DNA from: an uncultured Phycisphaerae bacterium
Lineage (GTDB): Bacteria > Planctomycetota > Phycisphaerae > UBA1845 > PWPN01
Reading direction: 5' to 3'
Assembly (NCBI GenBank): GCA_938005315.1
Contig: CALLOB010000053.1
Span: 32,194-96,193 of the forward strand
Length of the DNA stretch: 64,000 nucleotides
The position numbers were made by a program, and so were the translations under genes. Every line of letters begins with the position of its first letter. Position 1 is the stretch's first letter. The notes under the pieces are model-generated. The model had not been told where the DNA came from, searched no databases, and worked only from the letters and a program-made list of their open reading frames with translations. Positions 26,771 to 36,248 of this stretch are shown piece by piece.

Positions 26771-27631
26771 ATGAGCAACGCCTCACCTTCTCTGAAACTC
26801 ATGACCTTCCTGCGGACCGTCGCGGCGGCCGCCGGGCTGGCGGCCGCGTCCGGCTGCGTCGTGCTGCAGCGCGCCCCGACCCCCACGGAACGCGACGATG
26901 TGGTGTTCTACTGCGACGGCGCCGGCGGTGGCGGACCGCTGACCAACTGGGGCGACAGCGTCCGGCAGGGGCTGCTGGACGACGGCTACGAGGGCGAGTT
27001 CCGCCACTTCCGCTGGCAGACCGGACTGGGGGCCCTGGCCGATCAGACTTCCAGCCTTCAATACAAGCGCCGCCGGGCCGGCGAACTGGCCGGCGCGATC
27101 CGGGACCACTGGCGACGCTTCCCGGGCGGTTCCGTGCACCTGATCGGGCTGTCGGCCGGATCGGCCATCGTGGTGTTTGCCCTGGAGGAGCTGCCCGACC
27201 GCTACCGCGTCGATCACGTGTTCCTGCTGGGCTCGTCGCTGAGCGCCGACTACGACCTGAGCCGGGCCCTGCGGCGCGTCCGCGGCGAAATGTATGTGTT
27301 CACCTCCAGGCAGGACCGCGTGCTCGGCGTTTTGGTGCCTCTGACCGGCACGGCGGATCGACGTCGGGCGGGCCGACGGGTGGTCGGTCGATACGGCGTG
27401 CTCATGCCGCCGGACGCCGACGAAGAGACCGAGGTCTTGTACTCGAAAGTCGTCAACATCGAGTGGGACGACGCCCGCGCCGGCCTGGGAGATCCCGGAA
27501 CCCACACCGGCGCGACCCGCCCCGAGTTCGTCCGCAACTTCATCGCCCCCCTGCTGAACCGCGACGGCCCCCGGCACCTGACCCTCACCGGATCCGGGAA
27601 CACCACCACCGCACCCGGCGGGTATCAATGA
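26771..27631 (+). CDS. Alpha/beta-hydrolase-like lipoprotein
   Basis: 286 residues with a lipoprotein signal ending in ASGC (about residue 29). After VVFYCDGAGGGG the sequence runs into VHLIGLSAGSAIVVFAL, where GLSAGS matches the nucleophile elbow G-x-S-x-G (serine near residue 132). A distal histidine candidate is in GDPGTHTG or GPRHLTLTG. It is probably a membrane-anchored serine hydrolase or a structural relative. Substrate unknown. It starts 35 bp after the MazG-like gene and converges on mgtE with nine bases between stops. Confidence 0.72.
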   Translation: MSNASPSLKLMTFLRTVAAAAGLAAASGCVVLQRAPTPTERDDVVFYCDGAGGGGPLTNWGDSVRQGLLDDGYEGEFRHFRWQTGLGALADQTSSLQYKRRRAGELAGAIRDHWRRFPGGSVHLIGLSAGSAIVVFALEELPDRYRVDHVFLLGSSLSADYDLSRALRRVRGEMYVFTSRQDRVLGVLVPLTGTADRRRAGRRVVGRYGVLMPPDADEETEVLYSKVVNIEWDDARAGLGDPGTHTGATRPEFVRNFIAPLLNRDGPRHLTLTGSGNTTTAPGGYQ

Positions 27632-27639
27632 GGCGGCGC

Positions 27640-29019
27640 CTACAGCAGCGTCCCCCGCAGGATGATGCTGGCCACGCTGAAATAGATCACAATGCCGGTG
27701 ACGTCCACCAGCGTGGCCACGAACGGCGCCGAGGCCATCGCCGGGTCGAAACGCAGCTTCTTGAGGATCAGCGGCAGCATCGAGCCGATCAACGTGCCGA
27801 AGGTCACCACCCCGATCAAGGCCATCATCACGGTGAACGCGACCATCAGGTAGTGTTCCCCGTAGGCCGTCACCCGCCAGGGCCACAGTGCGATCCGCAC
27901 AAAGGCGATGGCCCCGAGAATCGCGCCCAGCGACAGCCCGCTGGTCAGCTCGCGGGCCAGCACCCGCAGCCAGTCCCCGAGCCGGACGTTGCCCAGGGCC
28001 AGCGCCCGGATGATGATCGACGTGGTCTGCGAGCCGCTGTTGCCGCCGCTGCTGATGATCAGCGGAATGAACAGGGCCAGCACCACCGCCCGGGCGATCT
28101 CCTCCTCGTAGTACTGCATGGCCGTGGCGGTGAGCATCTCGCCGATGAACAGAGCCGACAGCCACGCCCCGCGCTTGCGGATCATCTCCGGCAGGCCCAC
28201 GTCCAGGTAGGGCGCCTCGAGCGTGCTGACCGCGGCCATCTTCTGCATGTCCTCGGTCACTTCCTCCTCGGCCACGTCCATCACGTCGTCGACGGTCACG
28301 ATGCCCACCAGCCGGCCCTCGGCGTCCGTCACCGGCAGGACGCTGCGGTCCTGCTCCTGGAAGACCCGCACCGCCTCCTCCTGGTCCTGCTCGGCGCGAA
28401 GGGCGACCACCTGCCGGTCCATGAGCCGCGACAGTGGCGTCGTCGGTTCCGCCAGCACCAGTTCGCGCAGGCGGATGTCGTCGATCAGCCGGCCCTGCTC
28501 GTCGACCACGTAGATGATGTTCAGCGTCTCCTTGTCGTGCCCGACCTTGCGGAGGTGATCCAGGGCCTGGGCGACGCTCCATTCCGGCCGAACGGTCACG
28601 AAGTCCGGCGTCATCCGCCGGCCCACGGAGTCTTCCGGATAGGCCAGCAGCCGGCTGGCGACCCGCTCCTCCTCCGGCGACATCAGCCGCAGCAGCCGCT
28701 CGGTCACCGCCGCCGGCAGATCCTCCAGCAGCGCAGTGCGGTCGTCGGGGTCCATCTCGTCGAGCACCGCCGCGACGTGGTCCTGACTCAGCAGCCGCAG
28801 CAGGGGCTCCTGGGCCTCGAACGGCATGTACTCGAAGACGTCGGCCGCGAACTCTCTGGGCAGCAGCCGGAACAGCACGGCCACGTCCTCGGACTCCATG
28901 TCCTCGAGGATCTCGGCCACCGACCGGGGCTGCAGACCGATCAGCGATTTGCGCAGCGCGGCGAACTCGCGGTTGCGGATCATCTCCTCCAGGTCGGGAC
29001 CCACGAGCTTTCCGAGCAT
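27640..29019 (-). CDS. mgtE: Magnesium transporter MgtE
   Basis: 459 residues with the full MgtE layout: N-terminal superhelical domain (about 1-130), two CBS domains that sense Mg2+ (about 135-255), and five membrane helices from about residue 275. The conserved PLIISSGGNSGSQT pore segment and the C-terminal FDPAMASAPFVATLVDVTG are present. It is a Mg2+-gated Mg2+ channel. ATG 29019 has GGAGGT six bases upstream. The upstream gap shows no M-box that I can recognise; a TAGGAT at 29073-29078 may be its -10. Confidence 0.93.
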   Translation of the reverse strand: MLGKLVGPDLEEMIRNREFAALRKSLIGLQPRSVAEILEDMESEDVAVLFRLLPREFAADVFEYMPFEAQEPLLRLLSQDHVAAVLDEMDPDDRTALLEDLPAAVTERLLRLMSPEEERVASRLLAYPEDSVGRRMTPDFVTVRPEWSVAQALDHLRKVGHDKETLNIIYVVDEQGRLIDDIRLRELVLAEPTTPLSRLMDRQVVALRAEQDQEEAVRVFQEQDRSVLPVTDAEGRLVGIVTVDDVMDVAEEEVTEDMQKMAAVSTLEAPYLDVGLPEMIRKRGAWLSALFIGEMLTATAMQYYEEEIARAVVLALFIPLIISSGGNSGSQTTSIIIRALALGNVRLGDWLRVLARELTSGLSLGAILGAIAFVRIALWPWRVTAYGEHYLMVAFTVMMALIGVVTFGTLIGSMLPLILKKLRFDPAMASAPFVATLVDVTGIVIYFSVASIILRGTLL

Positions 29020-29146
29020 GATCGCACCTCCCGGTCCGAGGCCGCCACGCCTGCGGCCCGCCGAAACCGGGCATCCTAACCGTTCCGGTGCGGCGCGCAC
29101 AGCCGGCGCCGCGCCGCCCCCGCTCCAGGGACGCCGCCCGCCGGCT

Positions 29147-29172
29147 CGCCCGGAGCCCTCAGGCTCCGGGCG
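29147..29172. terminator. Strong GC hairpin after ahcY
   Basis: Perfect 11-bp stem CGCCCGGAGCC/GGCTCCGGGCG with a CTCA loop, 18 bp past the ahcY stop. There is no T-tract on either side, so it may stabilise the mRNA end or act as a weak terminator only. Confidence 0.4.
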
Positions 29173-29189
29173 GGTTCATCGGCACGCGG

Positions 29190-30614
29190 TCAGTAACGGT
29201 AATGGTCCGGTTTGAACGGCCCCTCGACCGGAACCCCGATGTAGGCGGCCTGTTTCTCCGTCAGCCGCGTCAGGCTGGCCCCGATCTTGCGGAGATGCAA
29301 CCGGGCGACCTTCTCGTCCAGCTCCTTGGGCAGCGTGTAGACCCGCCGGGCGTACTTGCCCGTCGTGCGGTTCTGCCACAGATCGATCTGGGCGATCGTC
29401 TGGTTCGAGAAGCTGTTGCTCATCACGAAGCTCGGGTGGCCGGTCGCGCAGCCCAGGTTCACCAGCCGGCCCTTGGCCAGTACGATGATCTTCCTGCCGT
29501 CCGGCCAGATCACGTGGTCGACCTGCGGCTTGATCTCCTCCCAGCGCAGGTCCGACAGGGCGTCCACCTGAATCTCGCTGTCGAAGTGCCCGATGTTGCA
29601 GACGATCGCGCCGTCCTTCATCCGGTCCATGTGCGCCCGCGTGATCACGTCCACGTTCCCGGTGGCGGTCACGAAGATGTCCCCGAACGCGCAGGCCTCG
29701 TCCATGGTCACCACCTGATAGCCCTCCATGGCCGCCTGCAGCGCGCAGATCGGGTCGATCTCCGTCACGTACACGGTGGCCCCGAAGCCGCGGAAGGCCT
29801 GGGCACAGCCCTTGCCCACGTCGCCGTAGCCGCACACCACGCACTTCTTGCCCGCGATCATCACGTCGGTCGCGCGCTTGATGCCGTCGATCAGGCTCTC
29901 CCGGCAGCCGTAGAGATTGTCGAACTTGCTCTTGGTCACCGAGTCGTTGACGTTGATCGCCGGGAACAGCAGATCCCCGGCCTTCTCCATCTGGTACAGC
30001 CGGTGCACGCCGGTGGTCGTCTCCTCGCTCACCCCGACCATGCCCTCGGCCACCCGGTGCCAGAACCGCGCGTCCCGCCGCAGCTGCTCGATCAGCAGCG
30101 TGTCCACCACCTCGATCTCGCGGTTGTCGCGGCAGACCGCCGGCAGCTTGCCCGTCTTGGCGTACTCCGCCTCGAACGCCCGCCCGCGGTGGATCAGCAG
30201 CGTGGCGTCCCCGCCGTCGTCCACCACCAGGTTCGGGCCGCCCCCGTCAGGGAACGTCAGCGCCCGCAACGTGCAGTCCCAGTACTCCTCCAGCGTCTCG
30301 CCCTTCCACGCGAACACCGGAATCCCCCGCGCCGCGATCGCCGCCGCCGCGTGATCCTGCGTGGAAAAGATGTTGCAGCTCGCCCAGCGCACGTCCGCCC
30401 CCAGCTCCGCCAGCGTCTCGATCAGCACCGCGGTCTGGATGGTCATGTGCAGCGAACCGGTGATCCTCGCACCCGCCAACGGCTGCGAGGCCCGGTACTC
30501 CTCCCGGATGGCCATCAGCCCCGGCATCTCCGACTCGGCGATCTCGATTTCCCGGCGGCCGAAGTCCGCCAGGCCGATGTCCTTGACCTTGTACTCCTTG
30601 ACGGCGGTTGCCAT
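29190..30614 (-). CDS. ahcY: S-adenosylhomocysteine hydrolase
   Basis: 474 residues, full length. It cleaves S-adenosylhomocysteine to adenosine and homocysteine, relieving product inhibition of methyltransferases. Visible family hallmarks are the N-terminal [16 protein letters not shown], the NAD-binding [17 protein letters not shown], and the C-terminal [20 protein letters not shown], with the lysine and tyrosine that contact NAD of the partner subunit. ATG 30614 has AAGGAG nine bases upstream. It lies 50 bp after the ArsR-methyltransferase gene and is almost certainly on the same transcript. Confidence 0.95.
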   Translation of the reverse strand: MATAVKEYKVKDIGLADFGRREIEIAESEMPGLMAIREEYRASQPLAGARITGSLHMTIQTAVLIETLAELGADVRWASCNIFSTQDHAAAAIAARGIPVFAWKGETLEEYWDCTLRALTFPDGGGPNLVVDDGGDATLLIHRGRAFEAEYAKTGKLPAVCRDNREIEVVDTLLIEQLRRDARFWHRVAEGMVGVSEETTTGVHRLYQMEKAGDLLFPAINVNDSVTKSKFDNLYGCRESLIDGIKRATDVMIAGKKCVVCGYGDVGKGCAQAFRGFGATVYVTEIDPICALQAAMEGYQVVTMDEACAFGDIFVTATGNVDVITRAHMDRMKDGAIVCNIGHFDSEIQVDALSDLRWEEIKPQVDHVIWPDGRKIIVLAKGRLVNLGCATGHPSFVMSNSFSNQTIAQIDLWQNRTTGKYARRVYTLPKELDEKVARLHLRKIGASLTRLTEKQAAYIGVPVEGPFKPDHYRY

Positions 30615-30664
30615 GTGCAACGTCTCCTTATCAGGTTCGGGGTTCATGCGCGCGACGCGCGCGA

Positions 30665-31684
30665 TCATTCAACTGGTCCGTTGTGCCCGGGTTCGCACGG
30701 GCTCCCGGCCTCCGCTCGAAACGCCGAAACGGCGAACAACGCCGGCCCGGCGAGTTGCCGACCGGCCGCCGGACGGGTGGCCCCCAGCGGCGTGACCCGG
30801 ACCTCGCGGAAACCCGCCCGCCGGACCATCCTCTCCAGCACCGCCGGCTCCATGCCCCAGCCCGGATCGCCCATCCGGTCCCGGAACGCGGCGTTGTCGT
30901 GGACCTCCTGCTCGACGATCAGCAACCGGCCGCCGGAACGCACCACCCGATGCAGCTCCGCCAGCGCCCCGGCCGGTTCCTCCACATGATGCAGCACCAG
31001 CGAGGCGATCGCCAGATCCAGCTCCCCGTCGGCTGCCGGAAGCCGGTCCAGCGAGCCCTGCCGGAATATCAGGTTCTCCACCCCCCGCAGCTCCGGCCGG
31101 CTTCTGGCCGTTTCCAGCATCGCGGCGGAGGGCTCGATGGCGACGACCCTGCGAAACAGCGCCGCCAGCGCCCCCAGCAGATAGCCGGTCCCCGTGCCGA
31201 TATCCCCTGCAACCCACTCGCGCGGCAGCAGCGTCACCAGAGCCTCGAACGGAAACCCCCGGCCGAACGCCTGATTGCGAAGCTGATCCCAACGGCCACC
31301 GACCGTGTCGAAGAACCCGCCGTCGGCCGCACGCCCACTCAGGACCTGCCGGACCCGCTCGGCACACGACGGCTCGATCGGGCGGGCGGTCAGCCACTCG
31401 ACCAGCCGCCGCCGCAGGTCGCCCACGGCCCCGTCGCCGCCGGCGCCCAGGCCGCCGCTGAGGCCGATCGGCGCGGCACTGTACCGTACGCTGGCGGCAC
31501 ATCGCCGATCCACCAGCAGGCCCGCGTCCCGCAACACCCTGAGCTGTCGCGAAACGGTCGATTGCGGCAGCTCGAACACCTCCACCAGCTCGGAGACCGT
31601 CAGCTCGTGATCCACCAGAACCCGCAGGATCGCCTGACGCGTGCTGTCGGCCAACGCCTTGAGCATGAGGTCGGTTTCAGCCAC
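30665..31684 (-). CDS. ArsR-family regulator fused to a methyltransferase domain (SahR-like)
   Basis: 339 residues. Residues 1-90 form an ArsR winged helix ([38 protein letters not shown]) and residues about 165-300 a class I methyltransferase fold ([33 protein letters not shown]). No metal-binding cysteine motif is evident. ArsR-methyltransferase fusions next to ahcY are known as SahR-type regulators that sense S-adenosylhomocysteine and control the SAM cycle; this assignment is by architecture and location. GTG start with GGAGG seven bases upstream. It heads the operon with ahcY. Confidence 0.85.
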   Translation of the reverse strand: MAETDLMLKALADSTRQAILRVLVDHELTVSELVEVFELPQSTVSRQLRVLRDAGLLVDRRCAASVRYSAAPIGLSGGLGAGGDGAVGDLRRRLVEWLTARPIEPSCAERVRQVLSGRAADGGFFDTVGGRWDQLRNQAFGRGFPFEALVTLLPREWVAGDIGTGTGYLLGALAALFRRVVAIEPSAAMLETARSRPELRGVENLIFRQGSLDRLPAADGELDLAIASLVLHHVEEPAGALAELHRVVRSGGRLLIVEQEVHDNAAFRDRMGDPGWGMEPAVLERMVRRAGFREVRVTPLGATRPAAGRQLAGPALFAVSAFRAEAGSPCEPGHNGPVE

Positions 31685-31703
31685 AATCTGCCTCCGAGCG
31701 ACC

Positions 31704-31721
31704 TATCCAAATATTCGGATA
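31704..31721. promoter_or_regulatory. Candidate SahR operator
   Basis: An 18-bp palindrome TATCCAAATATTCGGATA with one mismatched pair. It overlaps the -10 of the promoter at 31719-31747 and lies 20 bp before the regulator's start codon, as expected for autorepression by an ArsR-type dimer. Confidence 0.7.
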
Positions 31722-31747
31722 ATAGGATTCAAGGTTTCATTCGTCAA
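31719..31747 (-). promoter_or_regulatory. Promoter of the ArsR-methyltransferase/ahcY operon
   Basis: On the minus strand TTGACG (31747-31742), exactly 17 bp, TATTAT (31724-31719). Both hexamers match the sigma-70 consensus at five of six positions. Confidence 0.75.
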
Positions 31748-31939
31748 TTCGGAAGCTCCCAAGTGTTGCCGCAGCCTGCCGGGCATTCGGGAGCGCTTGG
31801 GCATCTGAAGGCCCGCCGGAATCACGTCAACTTGTTCGCAAAACATTCAGAATCAATCTGACTTCAGACGACCGACCGTCTTTTCTGGGGAAGTCACCGG
31901 GTATTGTGAAATAGTCCTTGACCGGATTGATGGAGACGG

Positions 31940-31955
31940 CCCAAAATATTGTGGG
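31940..31955. promoter_or_regulatory. Palindrome upstream of the ribonucleotide reductase gene
   Basis: CCCAAAATATTGTGGG has 8-bp half sites with one mismatched pair. Length and AT-rich centre are reminiscent of NrdR boxes, but the outer bases differ from that consensus. The distance to the promoter is about 145 bp. Confidence 0.35.
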
Positions 31956-32099
31956 TCAATAGCCTGAAAGGCCGAAGATATGGCATGGGATAGGCGGTTA
32001 GGCTGCCTGTTGATAAAAAAAATACGCCCGCGCAAGTCCGTGCAATATAGGACGATGCGATGAGCGCTAATTTCCCGTGTACAAAAGGGCAGGAACGCG

Positions 32100-32128
32100 T
32101 TGACAGGGCCGACATCTTGAGGTATGAA
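32100..32128 (+). promoter_or_regulatory. Promoter of the class II ribonucleotide reductase gene
   Basis: Perfect TTGACA (32100-32105), 17-bp spacer, TATGAA (32123-32128). The predicted start near 32135 is followed at once by an imperfect inverted repeat CCCC-N10-GGGG (32136-32153). The leader would be about 205 nt, and a GAGGCC/GGCCTC hairpin lies directly before the AAGGAG ribosome-binding site. Confidence 0.65.
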
Positions 32129-32340
32129 TATCCTGCCCCTACAAAATATGGGGGTCAGATCCCGGAGGCGGAATCTCGCTGAGAAAGGGCTCCACCCCTC
32201 AGCCGTGTTGTCATGGAGGGCAGGCGGCAGGATTCGGGTGCGCTGCGATTTCGGCGCGTAGCAGGGCTTGGTGGGGGCGTCGGTTTTGTTTGCTTTTTGT
32301 GCGGCATTTCGAGGCCGGGGGCCTCTAAGGAGTTGAATTC

Positions 32341-35043
32341 ATGGCGGTGGCGGTCACGGATCGACCGGCGATGCTGGGGCACGAAGCTGGAGACGACTTG
32401 GGGTTGAGCGAGAACGCTCTGCGCGTGTTGCGGGCCCGTTACCTGAAGAAAGACGAGGCCGGCAGGGTGGTTGAGACGCCGGCGGAGATGTTCCGCCGCG
32501 TGGCGCGCACGATCGCGGCGGCGGAGCTGCGCTACGGAGCCGGGCCCCAGGAGGCCGGCGAGTGGGAGGAGCGTTTCTACGAGCTGATGGTCAGCGGGCG
32601 CTTCCTGCCCAACAGCCCGACGCTGATGAATGCCGGGCGGGAGATGGGCATGCTCAGCGCCTGCTTCGTGCTGCCGGTCCGCGACAGCATCAACGACATT
32701 TTCGACTCGATCAAGCACACCGCGATGATCCAGAAAGCCGGCGGCGGCACGGGCTTCGCTTTCGATGAGCTCCGCCCGACCGGCGACTACATCCGCAGTT
32801 CCGGGGGCACGACCTCCGGGCCGATCAGCTTCTGGCGGGCGTTCAGCGAGGCGACCAACGCCATCCAGCAGGGGGCGTTCCGCCGCGGCGCCAACATGGG
32901 GATGATGTACATCCATCACCCCGACATCCTCAAGTTCCTGCACGCCAAAGAGGATCTGAACCAGTTCACCAACTACAACATCTCGGTGAAGGTCACCGAC
33001 GCGTGGATGCAGGGCTTTCTGAGCGACCCCGACGCTCCGCATGTGGTCCGCAACCCCCGGACCGGGCAGGAATACCTGCTGCCGCGCGACTTGGACATCC
33101 GCACGTACACCATCCGCTCGCTGGTGCCGGTACGGCGCGGTCAGGACGGCGGGTTGCGGGTGGTCGCCGGAGCCGACGGTTCGCCGGCCTCCGGGGACAC
33201 GGCTCGCAACTCGCCGGACCCTTGCGGCTTCTACAGCCGGCGCGACATCTGGAACATCATCGTCCGCAACGCCCACCGCACCGGCGAGCCCGGGGTGGTC
33301 TACATCGACCGGATCAACGAGCACAATCCGACGCCGCACATCGGCCGGATCGAGGCCACCAATCCGTGCGGCGAGCAGCCGCTGCTGCCGTATGAGGCCT
33401 GCAACCTGGGAAGCATCAATCTGAGCGCCTTCGTGGCTTCCGGCGGTGCGACCGCCAACGCCCGCGTGGACTGGGATGGACTGCGGGCCTCGGTGCACAC
33501 GGCCGTGCGGTTTCTGGACAACGTCATCGACGTCAACAAGTACCCCCTGCCGCAGATCGAGCACATGTGCAAGGCCAACCGCAAGATCGGGCTGGGGGTC
33601 ATGGGCTTCGCCGACGCGCTGTACAAGCTGGGCGTGCGCTACTCCTCCGAGGAGGGCGTGGCCTGGGGCGAGCGCTTCATGAAGTTCATCAACGACGAGG
33701 CCCACGCCAGCAGCGAGCAGCTCGCCCGCGAGCGGGGCTGCTTCCCGAACTACAGCGGCAGCGTCTGGGACGTCCGCGACCACCGCCCGATGCGCAACGC
33801 GGCGGTCACGACGGTGGCGCCGACCGGGACGATCAGCATCATCTCCGGCTGCTCGGGCGGCATCGAGCCGATGTTCAGTCTGGCGTTCGTGCGCAACGTG
33901 CTCAAGGGCCAGGATCACAGCGGGCGACCGATGATCGAGATCAACCCGATCTTCGAGTCGGTGACCCGGGAGCGAGGGTTGTACAGCGAGGGGCTGATGG
34001 ATCGCATCGCCAGGGAGGGCACCCTCGCTGGTATTTCCGAGCTCCCCGAGGACATCCGCCACGTTTTCGTCTGCGCCCACGATATCACCCCGGAATGGCA
34101 CGTCCGCATGCAGGCCGCGTTTCAGCGGCATTGCGACGCCTCCATCTCCAAGACCATTAACTTCCCGCATGACGCCACAGTGGAAGACGTCGACACCATC
34201 TATCGCCGGGCTTTCGAGCTGGGCTGCAAGGGGGTGACGGTCTACCGCGATGGCTGCCGCGCCGAGCAGCCGATGGCCCTGAAGGAGTCCGACCGGAAGC
34301 CCGCGGTCGTCGGACAGGCTCCTGCCGCCCCGACCACGGCGGCGGGCAAGGCCCGCGAGGCCGTCATCGCCCCGCGCGACATCCCTGAAATCGTCAGCGG
34401 CCTGCGCATCCGGCAGATGACGCCCTTCGGCAACATGCACGTCAAGATCACCGTCGACCCCAAGGCCGAACGCGAGCTGGAGGTGTTCGCCCAGCTGGGC
34501 AAGGGCGGCGACCTGGCCAACAGCGACCTGGAGGCCATCTGCCGGCTGATTTCGCTGTGGCTGCGGGCCGGCGGATCGCTGAGACACGTGATCCAGCAGC
34601 TCAAGGACATCGGCTCGAGCCTCCAGGTGCCGACCAAGGACGGCAAGATCAAGAGCCTGGGCGACGGGCTGGCCCGGGCACTGCTCAAGTACACCGCGGC
34701 CAAGGAGCAGTTCGGGCTGCGGGCGCTGCTGCTGGGCGAGTACAACCCCAGCGACCTCGGCCGGCCGGCCGGGCCGTCGGCCCCCGGCAACGGCAATGGG
34801 AATGGCAACGGCAAAACCAACGGACGGTCCAACGGCAACGGCCGGTGTCATGAGCTGGTTTCGGGAGTGCGCCACGGAACAGCCGCTCATGAGTCGATCC
34901 GGGCGCCCGGGGCATCGGATATCCCGGGCGCCCCCGATTCCGCCCGTGTGGATTTCAAGGTCAAATGCCCGTCCTGCGGGGAAGGGCTGGTCTTCTCTGA
35001 AGGCTGCAACAAGTGCCATGCCTGCGGCTGGGCTCAATGCTGA
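32341..35043 (+). CDS. nrdJ: Adenosylcobalamin-dependent (class II) ribonucleotide reductase
   Basis: 900 residues. It has the class II reductase core with FLPNSPTLMNAG, the loop KAGGGTGFAFDELRP, the active-site region NPCGEQPLLPYEACNLGS (cysteine radical site) and APTGTISIISGCSGGIEP. It reduces ribonucleotides to deoxyribonucleotides with a B12 cofactor, independent of oxygen. Near the C-terminus a Gly/Asn repeat linker (GNGNGNGNGKTNG, about residues 818-835) precedes a four-cysteine tail: CPSC, then CNKCHACGW. That tail is the usual redox/zinc-type end of this family. AAGGAG lies eight bases before ATG. No NrdR gene is nearby. Confidence 0.95.
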   Translation: MAVAVTDRPAMLGHEAGDDLGLSENALRVLRARYLKKDEAGRVVETPAEMFRRVARTIAAAELRYGAGPQEAGEWEERFYELMVSGRFLPNSPTLMNAGREMGMLSACFVLPVRDSINDIFDSIKHTAMIQKAGGGTGFAFDELRPTGDYIRSSGGTTSGPISFWRAFSEATNAIQQGAFRRGANMGMMYIHHPDILKFLHAKEDLNQFTNYNISVKVTDAWMQGFLSDPDAPHVVRNPRTGQEYLLPRDLDIRTYTIRSLVPVRRGQDGGLRVVAGADGSPASGDTARNSPDPCGFYSRRDIWNIIVRNAHRTGEPGVVYIDRINEHNPTPHIGRIEATNPCGEQPLLPYEACNLGSINLSAFVASGGATANARVDWDGLRASVHTAVRFLDNVIDVNKYPLPQIEHMCKANRKIGLGVMGFADALYKLGVRYSSEEGVAWGERFMKFINDEAHASSEQLARERGCFPNYSGSVWDVRDHRPMRNAAVTTVAPTGTISIISGCSGGIEPMFSLAFVRNVLKGQDHSGRPMIEINPIFESVTRERGLYSEGLMDRIAREGTLAGISELPEDIRHVFVCAHDITPEWHVRMQAAFQRHCDASISKTINFPHDATVEDVDTIYRRAFELGCKGVTVYRDGCRAEQPMALKESDRKPAVVGQAPAAPTTAAGKAREAVIAPRDIPEIVSGLRIRQMTPFGNMHVKITVDPKAERELEVFAQLGKGGDLANSDLEAICRLISLWLRAGGSLRHVIQQLKDIGSSLQVPTKDGKIKSLGDGLARALLKYTAAKEQFGLRALLLGEYNPSDLGRPAGPSAPGNGNGNGNGKTNGRSNGNGRCHELVSGVRHGTAAHESIRAPGASDIPGAPDSARVDFKVKCPSCGEGLVFSEGCNKCHACGWAQC

Positions 35044-35386
35044 GGCAAGCCGGAAGACCTGCCGGCTGATCCTCCGAGGCTGCTCGACCCCGGATCTCTG
35101 GGGATGCATGATGACCCCAGACCCGTTTCTCCCGGGTGAAGGCACCACCACCGCCGGGTCGCAGCCGGGTTCGCCCCTATTGTCGATCGCCGGCCGTGGA
35201 TTGCCCGCCAGCGGCATCTCCACCCGGCGACATTCCGGGACTTGGCCGCCTAGGTCGCCAGTCAGGGCCGTGCGCCAACGCGGGCATGCCAGAGGTCCGA
35301 TTTTTCCGTCAGGCGAAGGCGCGGGTTTACTGGTGGGTAAAACCCCTAAAATAGCCAAATTGGGGGCGTTTCAGGTTGAAAATGGG

Positions 35387-35638
35387 TATAATGTGCTACC
35401 TTTTCCGGCAAATTCGTGTAGAATACATCGGGTAGCATTCAACCAGAGTGGAAGTTGCTGCCGATATTCCACGCGAGCGGTAAACCCGGGAGGCCGACAG
35501 CGCCGTATAAAGACTCAGAGGCTTGAGCCTCCCGGCGGGAATGCATAAGAGGGAGCGTAACCGGACTGAAAACTGGCTTCTTTCCCCTCCGGAAAGCACC
35601 GGGCCCGCCCTTGTGGCACCTGGTGCTTTCTTATTTGT
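35387..35638 (+). ncRNA. Candidate structured noncoding RNA
   Basis: A perfect TATAAT (35387-35392) lacks a good -35. It is followed by complementary segments TGCTACC/GGTAGCA (35394-35400 and 35431-35437), a second stem CCGGGAGGC/GCCTCCCGG (35486-35494 and 35527-35535), and a terminator hairpin at 35592-35638. Successive stems ending in a terminator suggest a small RNA of about 240 nt. It does not match the signature sequences of 6S RNA, tmRNA, RNase P RNA or SRP RNA that I know. Confidence 0.35.
35592..35638 (+). terminator. Intrinsic terminator
   Basis: GAAAGCACC (35592-35600) pairs with GGTGCTTTC (35622-35630), a 9-bp stem, followed by TTATTTGT. No protein gene ends here, so it probably ends a noncoding transcript. 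Confidence 0.6.
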
Positions 35639-36018
35639 CTGACCCGCCGACCTCCTGAGCCCGACGGCTGATCCGGCCCGCAAAAGCGGTCCCGGCCTGA
35701 TGGTGGTGCACCCAGGTCTTCCTTTCGGTCACAACCAACGGCCTCACAAGCCTTTAGGAACACCGAACCAAGGACCCGGGGCGACTCCTGCTGTATTGGC
35801 CCCTTGCGGCAGAAACAAACGCTGCCGGACGGTTACGGGCTCCGGCATCGGGACAGCGTGGCTACAGGGCGCCGGCGGCTTGGCCGCTGACGCTGCGGAC
35901 TCAGGCATCGGGGTTGCATGCCAGCGTGGGTCCGGCTGGCTGTGCCCCGGACTGAACGGGCCAGGGCGGGGGGACGCGCTTGGTCGCCTCGCCACCCACG
36001 GCCTTTTCACATCCATTT

Positions 36019-36053
36019 GCGGCCCCGACGGAGCGGGGCCCTCCGTCGGGGCC
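36019..36053. repeat. Dispersed repeat copy forming a long perfect hairpin
   Basis: Contains the repeat core with one change (GGCCCCGACGGAGCGGGG) extended into a palindrome. Arms GGCCCCGACGGAG and CTCCGTCGGGGCC are 13 bp and perfectly complementary. Confidence 0.7.
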
Positions 36054-36079
36054 AGCGGGCGAAAAACGCCCTCCCGGCC

Positions 36080-36119
36080 GGCGTGGTTTTATAGCCACCG
36101 GCGTTGTTTTATGGCCACC
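36080..36119. repeat. Two-copy 20-bp tandem repeat
   Basis: Two adjacent 20-bp units share the pattern GGCGT-GTTTTAT-GCCACC and differ at two positions. They lie upstream of rpsG. Confidence 0.6.
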
Positions 36120-36219
36120 CGAGCCGTCACGGACCCGGACGTCGGCGGGAAGGCACTCGCCGGCCGATCGGGCTCTGCCAGCCCGCGGACGCAGGGGTCG
36201 GCGGGACGGCGCGGCAGTC

Positions 36220-36248
36220 TTGACCGGTCCGCCGTCAAGGCGCATAAT
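36220..36248 (+). promoter_or_regulatory. Promoter of rpsG
   Basis: TTGACC (36220-36225), 17-bp spacer, CATAAT (36243-36248): five of six matches in each hexamer. The leader of about 130 nt is long enough for autoregulation by S7. Confidence 0.65.

Larger units (their letters stand above)
31748..32340. other. Relatively AT-rich intergenic region upstream of the ribonucleotide reductase gene
   Basis: About 590 bp without a convincing gene. The stretch 31850-32160 is clearly richer in A and T than its surroundings. It holds the palindrome CCCAAAATATTGTGGG (31940-31955), an A8 run near 32015 and the promoter at 32100-32128. I cannot identify a known RNA or riboswitch in it. Confidence 0.5.

Noticed and set aside
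30615-30664. SAH riboswitch directly before ahcY
   Set aside because: The gap is only 50 bp and holds a short GC hairpin; control is better explained by the ArsR-methyltransferase promoter and operator.
32135-32340. Possible cobalamin riboswitch before the B12-dependent ribonucleotide reductase
   Set aside because: No B12-box-like sequence or matching core could be seen, and the enzyme uses rather than makes B12.
36080-36119. CRISPR-like repeat
   Set aside because: Only two adjacent 20-bp units with no spacer and no cas genes nearby.
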